DNA of 64,000 nt from Streptococcus sp. X13SY08 (GTDB lineage Bacteria; Bacillota; Bacilli; Lactobacillales; Streptococcaceae): positions 186,001 to 250,000 of the forward strand of contig NZ_LFYO02000002.1 of NCBI RefSeq assembly GCF_001182825.2. The letters are read 5' to 3'. This document shows positions 8,505-20,500 of this stretch, piece after piece. Positions within the stretch are counted from its first letter, which is position 1; every line of letters starts with the position of its first letter. The translations under genes were made by a program, and so were the position numbers. The notes below the pieces were generated by a model. That model saw nothing but the letters and a program-made list of their open reading frames with translations. It searched no databases and had not been told where the DNA came from.

Positions 8505-10101
8505 ATGACAAAAATGCTTAAAGGAATTGCGGCATCTGATGGTGTTGCTATTGCTAAGGCGTATTTGCTTGTTCAACCGGACTTGTCATTTGAAACTGTT
8601 TCAGTGGAAGATACAAATGCAGAAGAAGCTCGTCTAGATGCTGCGTTATCAGCGTCACAGGACGAGCTTTCTCTTATTCGCGAGAATGCAGTAAATAGCC
8701 TTGGTGAAGAAGCGGCAGCTGTTTTTGATGCTCACTTGATGGTACTTTCTGACCCAGAAATGATTGGTCAGATTAAAGAAACAATCCGCGCTAAGAAAAC
8801 AAATGCAGAAACTGGTCTCAAAGAAGTGACAGATATGTTCATTACAATCTTTGAAGGCATGGAAGATAATCCATACATGCAAGAACGCGCTGCGGATATC
8901 CGTGACGTTGCTAAACGTGTATTGGCACATCTTCTTGGTGTAAAATTGCCTAACCCAGCTACGATTGACGAAGAGTCTATCGTGATTGCGCATGACTTGA
9001 CACCTTCTGATACAGCTCAGTTGGATAAAAACTTTGTTAAAGCCTTTGTTACAAATATCGGCGGGCGTACAAGTCACTCAGCTATCATGGCTCGTACACT
9101 TGAAATCGCTGCTGTTCTTGGGACAAATAACATCACTGAAATCGTAAAAGACGGTGATATCTTGGCTGTTAACGGGATTACTGGTGATGTCATCATCAAT
9201 CCTACTCAAGAACAAATTGCTGAATTTATTGAAGCTGGTAAAGCATATGCTACACAAAAAGCTGAATGGGCTCTCCTTAAGAATGCTCAAACAGTGACTG
9301 CTGATGGCAAACACTTTGAATTAGCTGCCAATATCGGTACACCAAAAGACGTTGAAGGTGTAAATGATAACGGTGCTGAAGCGGTTGGTCTCTATCGTAC
9401 TGAATTCCTTTACATGGATTCACAAGATTTCCCAACTGAAGATGAGCAATACGAAGCTTATAAAGCAGTTCTTGAAGGAATGGATGGCAAACCTGTTGTG
9501 GTTCGTACAATGGATATCGGTGGGGATAAAGAACTTCCTTACTTCGACCTTCCACATGAAATGAACCCATTCCTTGGTTTCCGTGCCCTTCGTATCTCTA
9601 TCTCAGAGACTGGTGACGCTATGTTCCGCACACAAATTCGTGCCCTTCTTCGCGCCTCAAAGCAGTCTTCGATGAAGAAAAAGCAAACTTGCTTGCTGAA
9701 GGTGTAGCAGTAGCGGATGATATCCAAGTCGGTATCATGATTGAGATTCCTGCGGCAGCTATGCTTGCAGACCAATTCGCAAAAGAAGTTGACTTCTTCT
9801 CAATCGGTACAAACGATCTCATCCAATACACAATGGCAGCAGACCGTATGAACGAACAAGTTTCATACCTCTACCAACCTTACAATCCATCAATCCTGAG
9901 ATGGCTGGTGACCAACAAGCTGTTCCACTTCTTGTCGGAATGGGTCTTGATGAGTTTTCTATGTCAGCAACATCTGTACTTCGTACACGTAGTTTGATGA
10001 AAACACTTGACACAGCGAAGATGGAAGAGTACGCAAACCGTGCTTTGACAGAATGCTCAACTGCTGAAGAAGTTCTTGAACTTCAAAAAGAATATTTATA
10101 A
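8505..10101 (+). pseudogene. ptsI: PTS enzyme I, two short internal deletions
   Basis: Phosphoenolpyruvate-protein phosphotransferase, which starts the PTS relay by phosphorylating HPr. The active-site histidine is present in [12 protein letters not shown], and the PEP-binding segments follow ([21 protein letters not shown]). The frame breaks twice. After LLRAS at about 9660 the protein resumes at KAVFDEE in another frame. After PYNPSIL at about 9898 it resumes at EMAGDQQ. The span is 1597 bases against about 1734 for a usual 577-residue enzyme, so roughly 137 bases are missing. Both gaps must be 1 mod 3, for example 67 plus 70. The missing pieces are conserved parts of the PEP-binding domain, so the gene as written is dead. 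Confidence 0.9.
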
Positions 10102-10110
10102 GAAATCTAT

Positions 10111-10136
10111 ATCCTTGGCTCGGCCAAGGATTTTTT
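10111..10136 (+). terminator. Terminator of ptsHI
   Basis: ATCCTTGG-CTCGG-CCAAGGAT followed by six T, ten bases after the ptsI stop. Confidence 0.9.
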
Positions 10137-10158
10137 GTTTGGTTAGTAATGATTTATT

Positions 10159-11366
10159 ATGTTATCTAATTTTGGGGATGTGGTCTATTATTTAGCCTTG
10201 ATGAACTACATTCTTCAGTTAGCGGATACAAAGATAGCTCTTTCCATGGTAACCATATCAGAAACTATTCCTATTTTTACGCTAATTTTTGCTGGAGTTT
10301 GGGCAGATTGGACTAAAAATAAGGTGGATACCATTATCGCAACGCAGTTCTTTCGTGTCCTGCTTTATTTGGTAATTGGTCTAGCCATGGGATTTGCACC
10401 AGCTTTGTGGATTGTTTTGGTCGCAAGTAGTATCAACGTAATAGCCGATATAGCGGGTCAATATGAAAGTTTACTCTATTTACCACTCAGTTTGCGGATT
10501 GTGCCGCAAGAAGACAGGGAAGCTATGGTGGCAGTTCGTCGTGGTTTTGGATCTATTTTACAAATTTTCTTCCGCTCAAGCGGTGCCTTGTTGATTGGAA
10601 TCATGACTTACCAATCACTTGCCTTTTTAAATGCGGGGACTTTTTTAGTCAGTGCTCTCATCATGTGTACTTTGCGTCCAGCCTTTCTTAAAATACTTCC
10701 AGCTCTGCCATTAGAGGAAAAGGAAGACCCTTCGGAAAACAGACAGGAAAAGCACTTGGTCAAAGACACCCTAGCCAGTCTTCAGCAGACTTACAAAACG
10801 ATGCAAGAAATCCCTGCTCTAGGATTTTTCACCAAGATGATTGCGCTTGGAAATATGACTGCAATAGGTCCTGTTCTGACGGTTCTTATGCTAAAAGAAG
10901 ATAAAAACTTTACGATTATAAGCGCAGCTATGACGCTTTCACTTTTCATGATTGCTAGCTTGGTTGGTTCGGTAATGGGTTCTTTTTGACGACTAATTTG
11001 TTCAAGAATGTAACAGTTTTTCCTCTTTTAAAATGGATGAATGCCTGCATGATTCTGCTCTACCTTGCTTATTTCTTTCATTTTAGTATTGGAGTGCTGA
11101 TCTGCTCTTTCCTCGGTGCATTTTTGCAAGGTATTTTCCAGCCCAAGGTTAATGGTCTCTTTTACAAACTGGTTCCAGAAAATCAACTAGCTACTGTGGG
11201 TGCGGGAATAGATACCATCGCTTATCTGGGAATGTTCCTAAGTCAAACCTTGGTTTCCCTACTAGTCATTGTACTATCAGCGACCTCCATTTCTTTGGTC
11301 TATATCTTGATTTCTGCGGTTGTTTTAGGATATACTATATTTGAAAGTAAGAGGTTGGGAAACTAG
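10159..11366 (+). pseudogene. MFS transporter, frameshifted
   Basis: A twelve-segment-type major facilitator protein of about 400 residues in two frames. The first half ends at MGSF (10989); the second resumes at LTTNLFKNVT (10986). Adding one T to the run at 10983-10987 restores one frame. The N-terminus begins inside what should be the first membrane segment (SNFGDVVYYLALMNY) and the ATG at 10159 has no ribosome site, so about 20 N-terminal residues may also be missing. The substrate is unknown. It is followed directly by an HTH regulator, suggesting a regulated exporter pair. Confidence 0.75.
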
Positions 11367-12368
11367 ATGAAAAATAAGATGATTGTAGAAAACTATCGTA
11401 GCCAAATTGTAGAACAACTATTCGTTTCCAGTTTGGTTCATGAGCGAGAAAAAGATGATCAGCTGTTAAAAAAATCTGCTTATTTTAGTGAGACGTTGAC
11501 TATTTATGATACCATTCAACAGTTGCTCTTGCCTTATAAAGAAAAAATTCAGCAGTTAGTCTTGTCTGATTTTGGTTATTCCAATTTGCTGCATCAAGTT
11601 TATTTCCGTTGCTTGGAGAGAGGACAAGATCTGAAGACAATAGAAGATTTTCATCAAGTCTGTTTACAACTGAATGCAAAAGAAATTCAGGAATGTTTGC
11701 TTTTGTTGCTACAGACAGAGGAAAGTACAGCTACAGATTTTTTTGAACTGCTAGAGCAATCCGACTTTAATGCAGACACTAAGTGGTATTATTGGAGTTT
11801 TTACCATCATCCTCTCGGAAAAATGGCAGAGCTAGTAGACTTATCTAGGGAACTTGTCACTCTTTATCAGCCTTTTTTAGAAATAGAAAAGGAGAAGCGC
11901 CAGCAATATGCAAGCTCTGAAAACTTAAAAATGGAGGTAGAGGATAGCCAAGAAAAGTACCATTTGACAGGAACTGTCTTTGTTTTTGTACTTAGTTCTT
12001 GGTTCATGCGTGGCTACATTTTGAAAGGAATAGGGAAGGAATTTTTCTATATCCAGTCACTTGGAATGGATGAATGGGGTCAAAACTTATCTCGCTTAGA
12101 AGAAGGACACTTTTATGAAATCCTAAAATTATTGGGTGACCCTAGCCGCTACCAAGCCATTTTACGCTTGATAGAGCCTGATGCAAAACGAAACCAAATT
12201 GCAGAGGATCTAGGGATTACAGGAGCAGCAGTCTCTTTTCATACACAAAAGCTTTTGACGGCTCAACTCTTGCAGCAAAATACGCAGGATAAAGACATCA
12301 AGTACGATGCCAATGTGGAGCTGCTTAAGCAGGTAATCGCAAAATTACAATCCGATTTTGACGTCTAA
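11367..12368 (+). CDS. ArsR-like winged-helix transcriptional regulator
   Basis: 333 residues, starting one base after the MFS gene stop, so co-transcribed. The C-terminal 80 residues carry an ArsR-like winged helix (LLGDPSRYQAILRLIEPDAK, then RNQIAEDLGITGAAVSFHTQ as the recognition unit). The N-terminal 240 residues are a glutamine- and acid-rich alpha-helical region that I do not recognise, probably a sensor or dimerisation part. It likely controls the adjacent transporter. A strong terminator follows. Confidence 0.75.
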   Translation: MKNKMIVENYRSQIVEQLFVSSLVHEREKDDQLLKKSAYFSETLTIYDTIQQLLLPYKEKIQQLVLSDFGYSNLLHQVYFRCLERGQDLKTIEDFHQVCLQLNAKEIQECLLLLLQTEESTATDFFELLEQSDFNADTKWYYWSFYHHPLGKMAELVDLSRELVTLYQPFLEIEKEKRQQYASSENLKMEVEDSQEKYHLTGTVFVFVLSSWFMRGYILKGIGKEFFYIQSLGMDEWGQNLSRLEEGHFYEILKLLGDPSRYQAILRLIEPDAKRNQIAEDLGITGAAVSFHTQKLLTAQLLQQNTQDKDIKYDANVELLKQVIAKLQSDFDV

Positions 12369-12371
12369 AGA

Positions 12372-12399
12372 AATACGACCTGAAAGGGTCGTATTTTAT
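12372..12399 (+). terminator. Terminator after the HTH regulator
   Basis: AATACGACC-TGAAAG-GGTCGTATT followed by TTATT, four bases after the stop. A TATAAT at 12442-12447 ahead of rnc suggests a fresh start of transcription beyond it. Confidence 0.85.
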
Positions 12400-12476
12400 T
12401 GATAGAAACAGGTAAAGTCGGTCGTCTTGTAAGCATTTATGATATAATGAAAAGGACAGACTGCAAAGGAGACGTC

Positions 12477-13163
12477 ATGAAAACTTTACAAGAAACCTTA
12501 AAAACAAATTTTCAGATTGATTTTCAAGATCTCAGTCTTTTAGAAACGGCTTTTACGCATACATCTTATGCTAATGAGCATCGTCTTCTAAAAATTTCAC
12601 ACAATGAGCGCTTGGAATTTTTAGGAGACGCTGTTCTGCAATTAATCATTTCTAAATATCTTTATAAGACCTATCCTCAGCTTCCTGAAGGAGAAATGTC
12701 CAAAATGCGCTCTAGTTTTGTGCGGGAAGAGAGCTTAGCTGGTTTTTCGCGTGTCTGCGGATTTGATGAATATTTACTCTTAGGAAAGGGTGAGGAAAAA
12801 TCTGGTGGTCGTAATCGGGATACCATCTTGGGCGATGCCTTTGAGGCTTTTTTAGGAGCTCTGCTATTGGACCAAGGAGAAGAAACCGTTGAGAAATTCC
12901 TCTATCGAGTCATGATTCCTCAGTTGGAAAAAGGGAATTTTGAGCGTGTGACGGACTATAAGACGACTTTGCAAGAGCTTTTACAGGTTAATGGTGAAAT
13001 CGCCATTTCTTACCAAGTGATTTCTGAAATTGGGCCAGCCCATGAAAAACAGTTTGAAGTGGAAGTGATGGCAGATGGAGTCATCATCGGCCGCGGTAAG
13101 GGTCGTTCCAAGAAATTAGCGGAGCAAGATGCTGCTAAAAATGCAGTGGAGGCTATGAAATAG
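12477..13163 (+). CDS. rnc: Ribonuclease III
   Basis: 228 residues. The RNase III signature is [13 protein letters not shown] (about residues 42-54), with the second metal-binding part in [17 protein letters not shown]-terminal double-stranded RNA-binding domain ends [17 protein letters not shown]. It processes rRNA precursors and structured mRNAs. I chose the ATG at 12477 for its AAAGGAG site; an upstream in-frame start at 12399 lies in the terminator. smc begins immediately after the stop, the usual streptococcal rnc-smc order. Confidence 0.96.
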   Translation: MKTLQETLKTNFQIDFQDLSLLETAFTHTSYANEHRLLKISHNERLEFLGDAVLQLIISKYLYKTYPQLPEGEMSKMRSSFVREESLAGFSRVCGFDEYLLLGKGEEKSGGRNRDTILGDAFEAFLGALLLDQGEETVEKFLYRVMIPQLEKGNFERVTDYKTTLQELLQVNGEIAISYQVISEIGPAHEKQFEVEVMADGVIIGRGKGRSKKLAEQDAAKNAVEAMK

Positions 13164-16100
13164 ATGTATCTCAAATCAATTGAAATGCAAGGATTTAAGT
13201 CCTTTGCGGACAAAACTAAAGTAGTCTTTGACCAGGGGGTAACCGCGGTTGTCGGCCCCAATGGTTCTGGAAAATCCAACATCACCGAAAGCCTGCGCTG
13301 GGCGCTTGGGGAATCGTCTGCCAAGAGTTTACGTGGTGGCAAGATGCCCGATGTCATCTTTGCGGGAACGGCTAATCGCAAACCGCTCAATTATGCTTCA
13401 GTTATTGTGACTCTGGACAATAGCAATGGTTTTATCGCGGACAAAGCCAAGGAAATCAAAGTAGAGCGTCATATTTATCGTTCTGGTGATAGCGATTATC
13501 TGATTGATGGTAAAAAAGTACGTCTGCGTGATATTCATGATCTCTTTATGGATACAGGTTTGGGACGGGATTCCTTCTCCATCATCTCACAGGGACGTGT
13601 AGAGGCCATTTTTAATTCCAAACCGGAAGAACGAAGAAGCATTTTTGAAGAAGCAGCTGGAGTTCTCAAATATAAGACGCGCAAGAAGGAGACGGAAAGT
13701 AAGCTGGCGCAGACACAGGATAATTTGGATCGTTTGGAAGACATTATCTACGAGCTGGATAATCAGGTCAAGTCTCTGGAAAAACAAGCACAAACTGCCA
13801 AGCGGTTTATGGAATTAGATGAGGAAAGAAAAGCTCTTTATCTGAATGTCTTGGTAGCTCAGTTGCAATCAGGTCGGGCTAATTTAACAGAAAAAGAGGA
13901 CTTGCTAAAGGAAGTAAAACAAGAATTAACTAGTTATTATGCCCTGCGGGAGCAATTGGAGCAGGAAAATCAGCAGCTCAAAGTTCAGAGATATCAAGTA
14001 TCTGAGCAATTGGAAAAGGAGCAAGCTACTTTGCTTGATTTGACGCGACTTATTAGTGACGTGGAGCGTAAGATTGACCTACACAAATTAGAAACTAGCC
14101 AAAATGAATCGAGCAAAGCAGACGCGCAAGAGCGCTTGAATCTTTTGCAAGAGAAAGGACAGCAGTTAAGCTTTAGTTTGACTGAAAAAGAAGCGCAAGT
14201 TACAGATTTACAAGCTAGTCTAACAGAAATAGAACACTCTATTTCAACGACTGAAGAGGAAATTTCGCATTTCTCAGAAGATCCTGATCAAGTTATTGAA
14301 CACTTGCGTGAAAATTATGTATCCTGTTTACAAGCGGAGGCAGAGACCTCTAACCGATTGACCAAGGTGGAGCAGGAACAGGAAAATCAGCTGCGTCTTC
14401 GAGAAAGCAAATCTCAAGAATTACAAAAAATTATTCAAGACAAGGCGAAATTAGAAGAACAAGAAAGCGAAAGCAAGGAAGCCTTGGTGGTAGCTGAACA
14501 GCAACTCAAAGATTTGCTTGTTGGCTATCAGTCGACTCAGGCTCAATTGACTAGTCAGGAAAACCTTTACCAAGCTGAACAATCGCGCATGTTTGATTTG
14601 CTGGATCAGGTTAAAGCTAAAGAGGCACGGAAATCTAGCTTGGAAGCCATTCAAAAAAATCATTCTAATTTTTATGCGGGCGTCAAAGCCGTTTTGCAAA
14701 AAGCGCGTGAGATTGGTGGAGTGATTGGTGCGGTTAGTGAACATTTAACCTTTGATACTCGGTATCAGACAGCTATTGAGATTGCTTTGGGTGGTGCTAG
14801 TCAACATATTATCGTTGAAAATGAAGAAACAGCTAAGGCTGCTATTCAATTTCTGAAGAAAAATAGACAAGGTCGGGCGACTTTCTTGCCTTTGACCACT
14901 ATTAAACCACGTCAATTAGCTAGCCAATACCAAGCGACTTTGGAAAAGGCAAAAGGATATCTAGGAACGGCAGAGGAATTGATTGCTTACGATGCACGTT
15001 TGAGCAGTGTTTTCCAGAATCTGCTAGGTGCGACAGCGATTTTTGATACCATAGACCATGCCAATCAGGCTGCGAGAGCGACACGTTACCAAGTCCGGAT
15101 GGTGACATTGGATGGATCAGAAATTCGTACAGGTGGTTCCTTTGCAGGTGGTGCCAATCGCAATCAAAATACCACCTTTATCGAGCCTGAATTGGATGCA
15201 GTAGTGAAGGAAATCGCAGAGCTGTCACGTGAACTCAAAGAACAGGAAGAACTCGTAGCTAGCAAAAAAGCGGAATTGGAATTAGTACGTGCTGAGCTAG
15301 ACACTATCAAGACAGACGGAGAAACTGCACGTCTAGCTGAACAAAAAGTTCGTCTCAATTACGAACAAATTGCAGAGTGCTTAGCAGATGTCAATCGTTT
15401 GTATGAGTTGCATGTAGAGGAGAATGGTGAGACTGAGCTGGCTGATTTGTCGCAATTGGCTGCATCCCTCCGGCAAGAGTTAGCTGATTTTGAGATTAAA
15501 AAAGCAGAATTGACTGCACAAATTGAGCAAGTTAAAACGAATCGAGATGCTATTCAAGAGCAATTGCAAGCCCTGCAAACTAATCTATCTGAGCAAAAAG
15601 TCCAAGAAAGCCAAACACGAAGTGAGCTCCGCTTTTCTCAAACAGAAATCAAGCGACTTCGAGACGAATCGTTGCAGACTGAAAAAGAAATAGGACTTTT
15701 GAAAGATGTCATCGATCAGAAGATGGAAGCCCTGGACGATACTAGCCGGGATGTCTTGGAGCAACAACTAGCAGAAGCAATCACCCGAAAAGAAACAACC
15801 AATCAATCTTTGGTGCGCCTCAAGTTTGAGTTGGAAGATATTGAAGGACAATTCGAAGATTTGGAAGGTCGCCTCGAGCAGGCTCGCTTAAAAAATGATG
15901 ATCTTATCCGTCGTCAGGCCAAATTGGAAGCAGATTGTGACCAATTGAGTCAAATTTTGCGGACACTTATGGCAAATCTGACAGAGCATTTCAAGATGAG
16001 TTTTGAAGAAGCGAGTCAAATGGCAGAAATAGTGGAAGATTTACCAGCAGCAGAGCGTCAGTTGAAGGACTTGGAGCGTGCTATTCGTGCTTTAGGACCA

Positions 16101-16654
16101 GTTAATTTAGATGCTATTCAGCAGTACGATGAAGTACATGAACGTTTAATTTTCCTTAATAGTCAACGAGGGGATGTCTTGTCAGCGCGTGATTTGCTAC
16201 TTGGGACCATTCATGAAATGGATGATGAAGTTAAGGAACGTTTTAAAGTAACCTTTGATGCCATTCGGACATCATTCCAGCAAACCTTTAAACAAATGTT
16301 TGGTGGAGGTTCAGCAAACCCCCTGGAAAGAAAATTCAATCCCTAAATCTCATGTCTGGTGGAGAGAAGGCTTTATCGGCTCTCGCTCTGCTATTCTCCA
16401 TTATTCGTGTCAAAACCATTCCATTTGTCATCTTGGATGAGGTGGAAGCGGCGCTTGATGAAGCAAATGTCAAGCGGTTTGGAGACTATCTCAATCGTTT
16501 TGATAAATCTAGCCAATTCATAGTGGTGACGCACCGGAAAGGAACGATGGCAGCAGCAGATGTTATCTATGGTGTGACTATGCAGGAATCAGGCGTTTCT
16601 AAAATTGTATCCGTCAAATTGAAGGATATTGACCACCTTGAAGGTACAAAGTAA
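13164..16654 (+). pseudogene. smc: Chromosome segregation ATPase SMC, short deletion before the signature motif
   Basis: A condensin subunit of about 1160 residues as written. The N-terminal head has Walker A GPNGSGKSN (about residues 32-40). Long coiled coils flank a hinge around residues 510-670 (GVIGAVSEHL to IRTGGSFAGGA). The C-terminal head has the LMSGGEKALSALALL signature and Walker B PFVILDEVEAALDE. Near 16318 the reading frame changes between QMFGGGSA and PPGKKIQSL. Relatives have about 19 residues there (the segment containing LLTAG), so roughly 55-58 bases are missing. As written, a stop occurs before the ABC signature, which would inactivate the ATPase. Confidence 0.9.
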
Positions 16655-16673
16655 AGAAAAAAGTTTCATTTAT

Positions 16674-16709
16674 AAAAGGCTCTATCTTTTTTAGTGGATA
16701 GGGCCTTTT
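16674..16709 (+). terminator. Terminator of rnc-smc
   Basis: AAAAGGCTCTATC, a loop of about ten bases, then GATAGGGCCTTTT. A T-rich stem that can work on either strand. Confidence 0.8.
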
Positions 16710-16828
16710 GAGTTGATTTAGAATTGAAATAAGTAAATGAGGACGCTGATGAGCTATCATTAGGTATAGAAGTCAAATATTGACTATTTTCCGAAGGAAG
16801 ACTGGACTCCATCTAAAAATACTAATCA

Positions 16829-17480
16829 AAACCACCAGTGTGAACTGGTGGTTTGTTCTGTGGCTATAAGCCGCTCTTACCGGCCAGGGCCAGGGCCAAA
16901 GGCCCACTGAAATGGCTTCCTCGCGCACCATTTTCCCGAGCCAGTGCTAAAGCACCTACTCTACTTCTTCCTATTTACTTCGCCTGTAAATGGATCGACA
17001 GTTTCAAACAAGGTTAGTTGATCTGCTACCCTGTCTTCTTGCAATTGATTTTGAATATACTCAGCAATGAACTTTTGGTTTCGTCCTACTGTATCTACAT
17101 AATAACCTCTACACCAAAATTTTCTGTTGCCATACTTATATTTCAAATTAGCATGCTTGTCAAAAATCATGAGACTGCTTTTGCCTTTTAAATATCCCAT
17201 AAAATCGTTACACCTTTGCGTTCACACAAATCTCGAATTATTTTTCCAATACTTGACTTGTACTTACCATATGTGATTTGTCTACGATATTTAGGCGCAA
17301 AGACAATATGATATTTACAATTCCACTTTGTATGTGATAAACTTTCATTATCCTCTCTCATGAGGGACCTCCTATGTGATTTGATGAGTGGCGGGGAAAC
17401 CACTTCTATCTTATCACTTAGGGAGGTTTTTTTAATACCACGCTGGAAGCTACACGGAACCACTAGCATAGCTAGTGGTT
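16829..17480 (-). mobile_element. IS200/IS605-type insertion sequence, defective
   Basis: A dead tnpA lies between two subterminal hairpins. One is AAACCACCAGT-GTGA-ACTGGTGGTTT (16829-16854), the other AACCACTAGC-ATA-GCTAGTGGTT (17458-17480). Such end hairpins are the sites read by IS200-type single-strand transposases. There is no accessory tnpB. The element sits between the smc terminator and the surface-protein terminator, so it interrupts no gene. Confidence 0.8.
16961..17361 (-). pseudogene. tnpA: IS200-type transposase TnpA lacking its HUH motif
   Basis: A Y1 tyrosine transposase, starting MREDNESLSHTKWNCKYHIV after an AGGAGGT site. The first frame reaches KGVTIL near 17204 and then shifts into MGYLKGKSSLMIFDK. 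Intact relatives have about 22-27 residues here that include the HUH metal-binding motif (D-H-I-H). The gene is 401 bases against roughly 460-470 for the family. The tyrosine region (GYYVDTVGRN, then AEYIQNQ) remains. Without the HUH motif it cannot transpose unaided. Confidence 0.88.
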
Positions 17481-17490
17481 TTCAAAAGCC

Positions 17491-17518
17491 AAAAAAACAG
17501 AAGGTAAAAACCTTCTGT
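17491..17518 (-). terminator. Terminator of the first surface-protein gene
   Basis: On the minus strand: ACAGAAGG-TTTTTA-CCTTCTGT followed by seven T, about 30 bases after the stop at 17549. Confidence 0.85.
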
Positions 17519-17548
17519 CAGAATGACTTTCTTCAATCTAAAATTGAA

Positions 17549-20500
17549 TTAGTCTTCTTTACGTTTTGTTGCAAGACCAGTTGCAGCAAGAGCAGTGCTC
17601 GTTGTTTCACCAGTAGCTGGTAAGACAGCTTTCTTAGCTTCCTCTTTTTTAGCAATTCCTTCAGTGACTGGTTTATTTTCTTCAACTTTTGATGCCAACA
17701 ATGCTGTATCTTGTTTTTCAGATTGTTTTCTTGATGCGACTTGCTCACCTTGTTTGTCTGTTGACTTAGCTTCATCTTTGTAGACTACTGCATAGAGACT
17801 AAAGTGAGATACTTCAAAGGATACAAAAGTTCCATCAGGTGTTACGGTGAATTTCAAAGATTCAACCGCTGTCTTATCTCCTGTTGGTAAAACGTAATAA
17901 ACTTTATCTACCACTCTATTTGGATCAATAGCAAGAGCTACCATTGCTGGACTATCAAGTAAGTGTATTTCGTTACTATCTTTATCTACAGGCGTGATGT
18001 CATAAAGCATGACATTTTTATCTGTAGATAGTTCGCTTGGTACAACCTTAAGGGCTTTATTTAATTTACTCGTGTAATCAACTACCTTGACATGAGATGC
18101 TTTCGTTGCATCTTGACCAAGCAAGGTAATTGTCACAGATTCAGAACGAAGCGCTTTTCTTTTATCATATTTTTAATGTCTTGAGTGTTGTGCTTAGAAG
18201 TATCATCCGACATTTTAGGGTCGCTGATTTGATCTTGTTTTTTATCCTCAGCTTTTTTATCAACATCCGTGCGAGGAGTGTTTTTCACATCAGGTTTAGC
18301 GGCATCCTCTTCAGCTTTTTTATCAACGTTCGTATCAGGATTTTCGTTCACATGAGGTGTAGCAGTATCTTCCTCAGCTTTTTTAGTCCCTTCAATGATG
18401 ATTTCTGGGCTGATTGTTTTTGATGCTTCGTTGATTGTTGCTGTGAATGTTTTTGTTTCTTTTTTGTAAGACCAAGTAGCATCCAATTTTTTTCGTTTAC
18501 ATAAGTCTTAAAAGTATGCTCAGCTTCAAGAGCTGTCACGTCATCAAGTGTGATCATATCATTATCAGAACCGACTACCTTAAGTGTATAAGTATCCTTT
18601 GCTTCAACTTTTGGAGACTCTTTAATGATAGCCTTGAAGGCATGGTTGCCTTCGTCATATGACCAGATAGCTTCTACCTTTTTTGTTCACATGGTTTTTG
18701 AATTGGTGTTCAGCATCAGTAGCTGTTACATTATTTAATGTGCCAGCATCTAGCACAGAACCTTCTGCATCCATCAATTTGAATGAGTAAGTGCCTTTTG
18801 GCTCAACTTTTTGTTTTACAGTGGCCTTAAATGTTTGCGTATATTCATTGTATGACCAAGTCGCCTCTAAACTTTTTTGGTGACATAGCTCTTAAATTGG
18901 TGTTCAGCATCTGATAGTGTCTGATTTTCCACTTGGTATGCTTCCTTTAGAGAACCATCAGCCTCAACTAATTCGAATAAGTAAGTGTTTTTTGGCTCAG
19001 CTTTTGGTTGATCAGTAGCAGAGCCTTTTTTTCACTTTTAAGTTTGTTAAGAATTTGAGTTAATGCTTCTACCAATGAGTTTACATCACTAGCTGTTGAG
19101 GCCTGTACAGTGTTGCTGTTAGCTGTTTTAAGCGTTTGTAACAAGTTATTGAGATGAGCGAAAGTTTTTTGTGGTAGAAGAGTAGCAAGTTCTGGTAGAT
19201 TTCTTCTGAGAAAATCTGTACTTGCTGCTTCTTGGATATCAAGCGCTAAATCTTCAAGCTTGTCCATTAAAGAAGTACCAGTTGACTCAGTTTGTATATC
19301 TGATTTTGGAGCATCAGGTATAGCGGAAGTAGAAATTTTAAATTTATCTGCAGTTTCTTTTGCTTGTTGAGTTAATTCATTATATCCATTTAGCAGGGCA
19401 GCATACTGAAGAATGTTTGCTGTAAAGGCATGTGGTTCGATTTCAGACACTTTTTGCTTGAGTTCCTCTAATTTAGATTTCAATTCTTTAAGTGTTGTTT
19501 CAGCTGTACCTTTTTCAGTTACAACAGGGTTAAGGAACTCCTTGTTAAACTGTTCAATTGTTCGGTTAACTATTTCCGTCGAAATAGTTGGATTAGCATC
19601 ACGGTTTTCATCAATGTTATGTGAAGGATTAAATTTGAGCAACTCATCTTTCAAATCGTTATACTGTTGCGTATCCAACTCAAGTTTTATTTGAGCTTCT
19701 GGACTTAGTTGGCTAGCTGCAGCTCTTGCTTTCATTGCTTCGAAAGCCTCAGTGAGTTTTGCTAAGGCTACCCCTGCAGTTCCAGATTGTGAATCCTTTT
19801 CTGCATTTTCTGATTTTAAAGTGGCCAATCTTTCAGTCAAAACTTCCAACAAAGCCTTAGCGTTCTTAAGTGTATCTGGGTCATTAGCACGGCCATCAGT
19901 TCCGTCAAGTACTTTAATTAACTCCTCATATCGGCTGTTTAAATCAGGTGAAGAGGAGGATAATGGGCTGAAATTTCCAATGGCTCTTACCGTGTCGCTA
20001 AGTGATTTGGCTAATTCTTCAGCAGTTTCAGTTGGTGCATCTTTAGTAATTGAATCAATTTTAGTATCAGATTGTTCTGTTTGTGGTAGTGTAACATCCG
20101 AATCAGTAGGACTGCTCTTATGTGCTAGTAATTCTTGATACTTTTGAGTTAACTCGGTTTCTGATTTGGTAGCTTCCTCAAATACTCTTTCAGATGTAGC
20201 TTCTGATTGATTCTTTACTACTTTTGAGAGATCGTCCATTGTTGAAAAGAAGTTGTAGTTAAAATTAGTCGCTTCTTGTTCATCAATTGATTTAATATTC
20301 TGTAATAGACCTTCAAGTTTTGTGATTAGTTCTTGAGCTTTTTGAACGCTATCCGATTGTTTTTCAGGCAGTTCGGATGATGCAGCAGGAGTTGAGGCCG
20401 GAGCCAAACTCCCTGCTTGGGAAGCTGTGTTCACGTCAGCAGTAGGCTTGGTTTCTTGTTTAGTATACACCAAAGTCAATACATTATCTTGACCATCTAA

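Noticed and set aside
8505..10101. Programmed frameshifting or translational bypass in ptsI, pheS, miaA and others
   Set aside because: Bypass needs extra non-coding bases in the mRNA. Here bases and conserved residues are missing, so hopping could not restore the protein.
16318..16352. Split (two-protein) SMC
   Set aside because: The second part would start inside the ABC signature with no ribosome site and the intervening conserved strand is absent; a deletion explains it better.
17360..17623. Plus-strand frame across the IS end and the surface-protein C-terminus
   Set aside because: Antisense shadow of the transposase and surface gene with no start signals.
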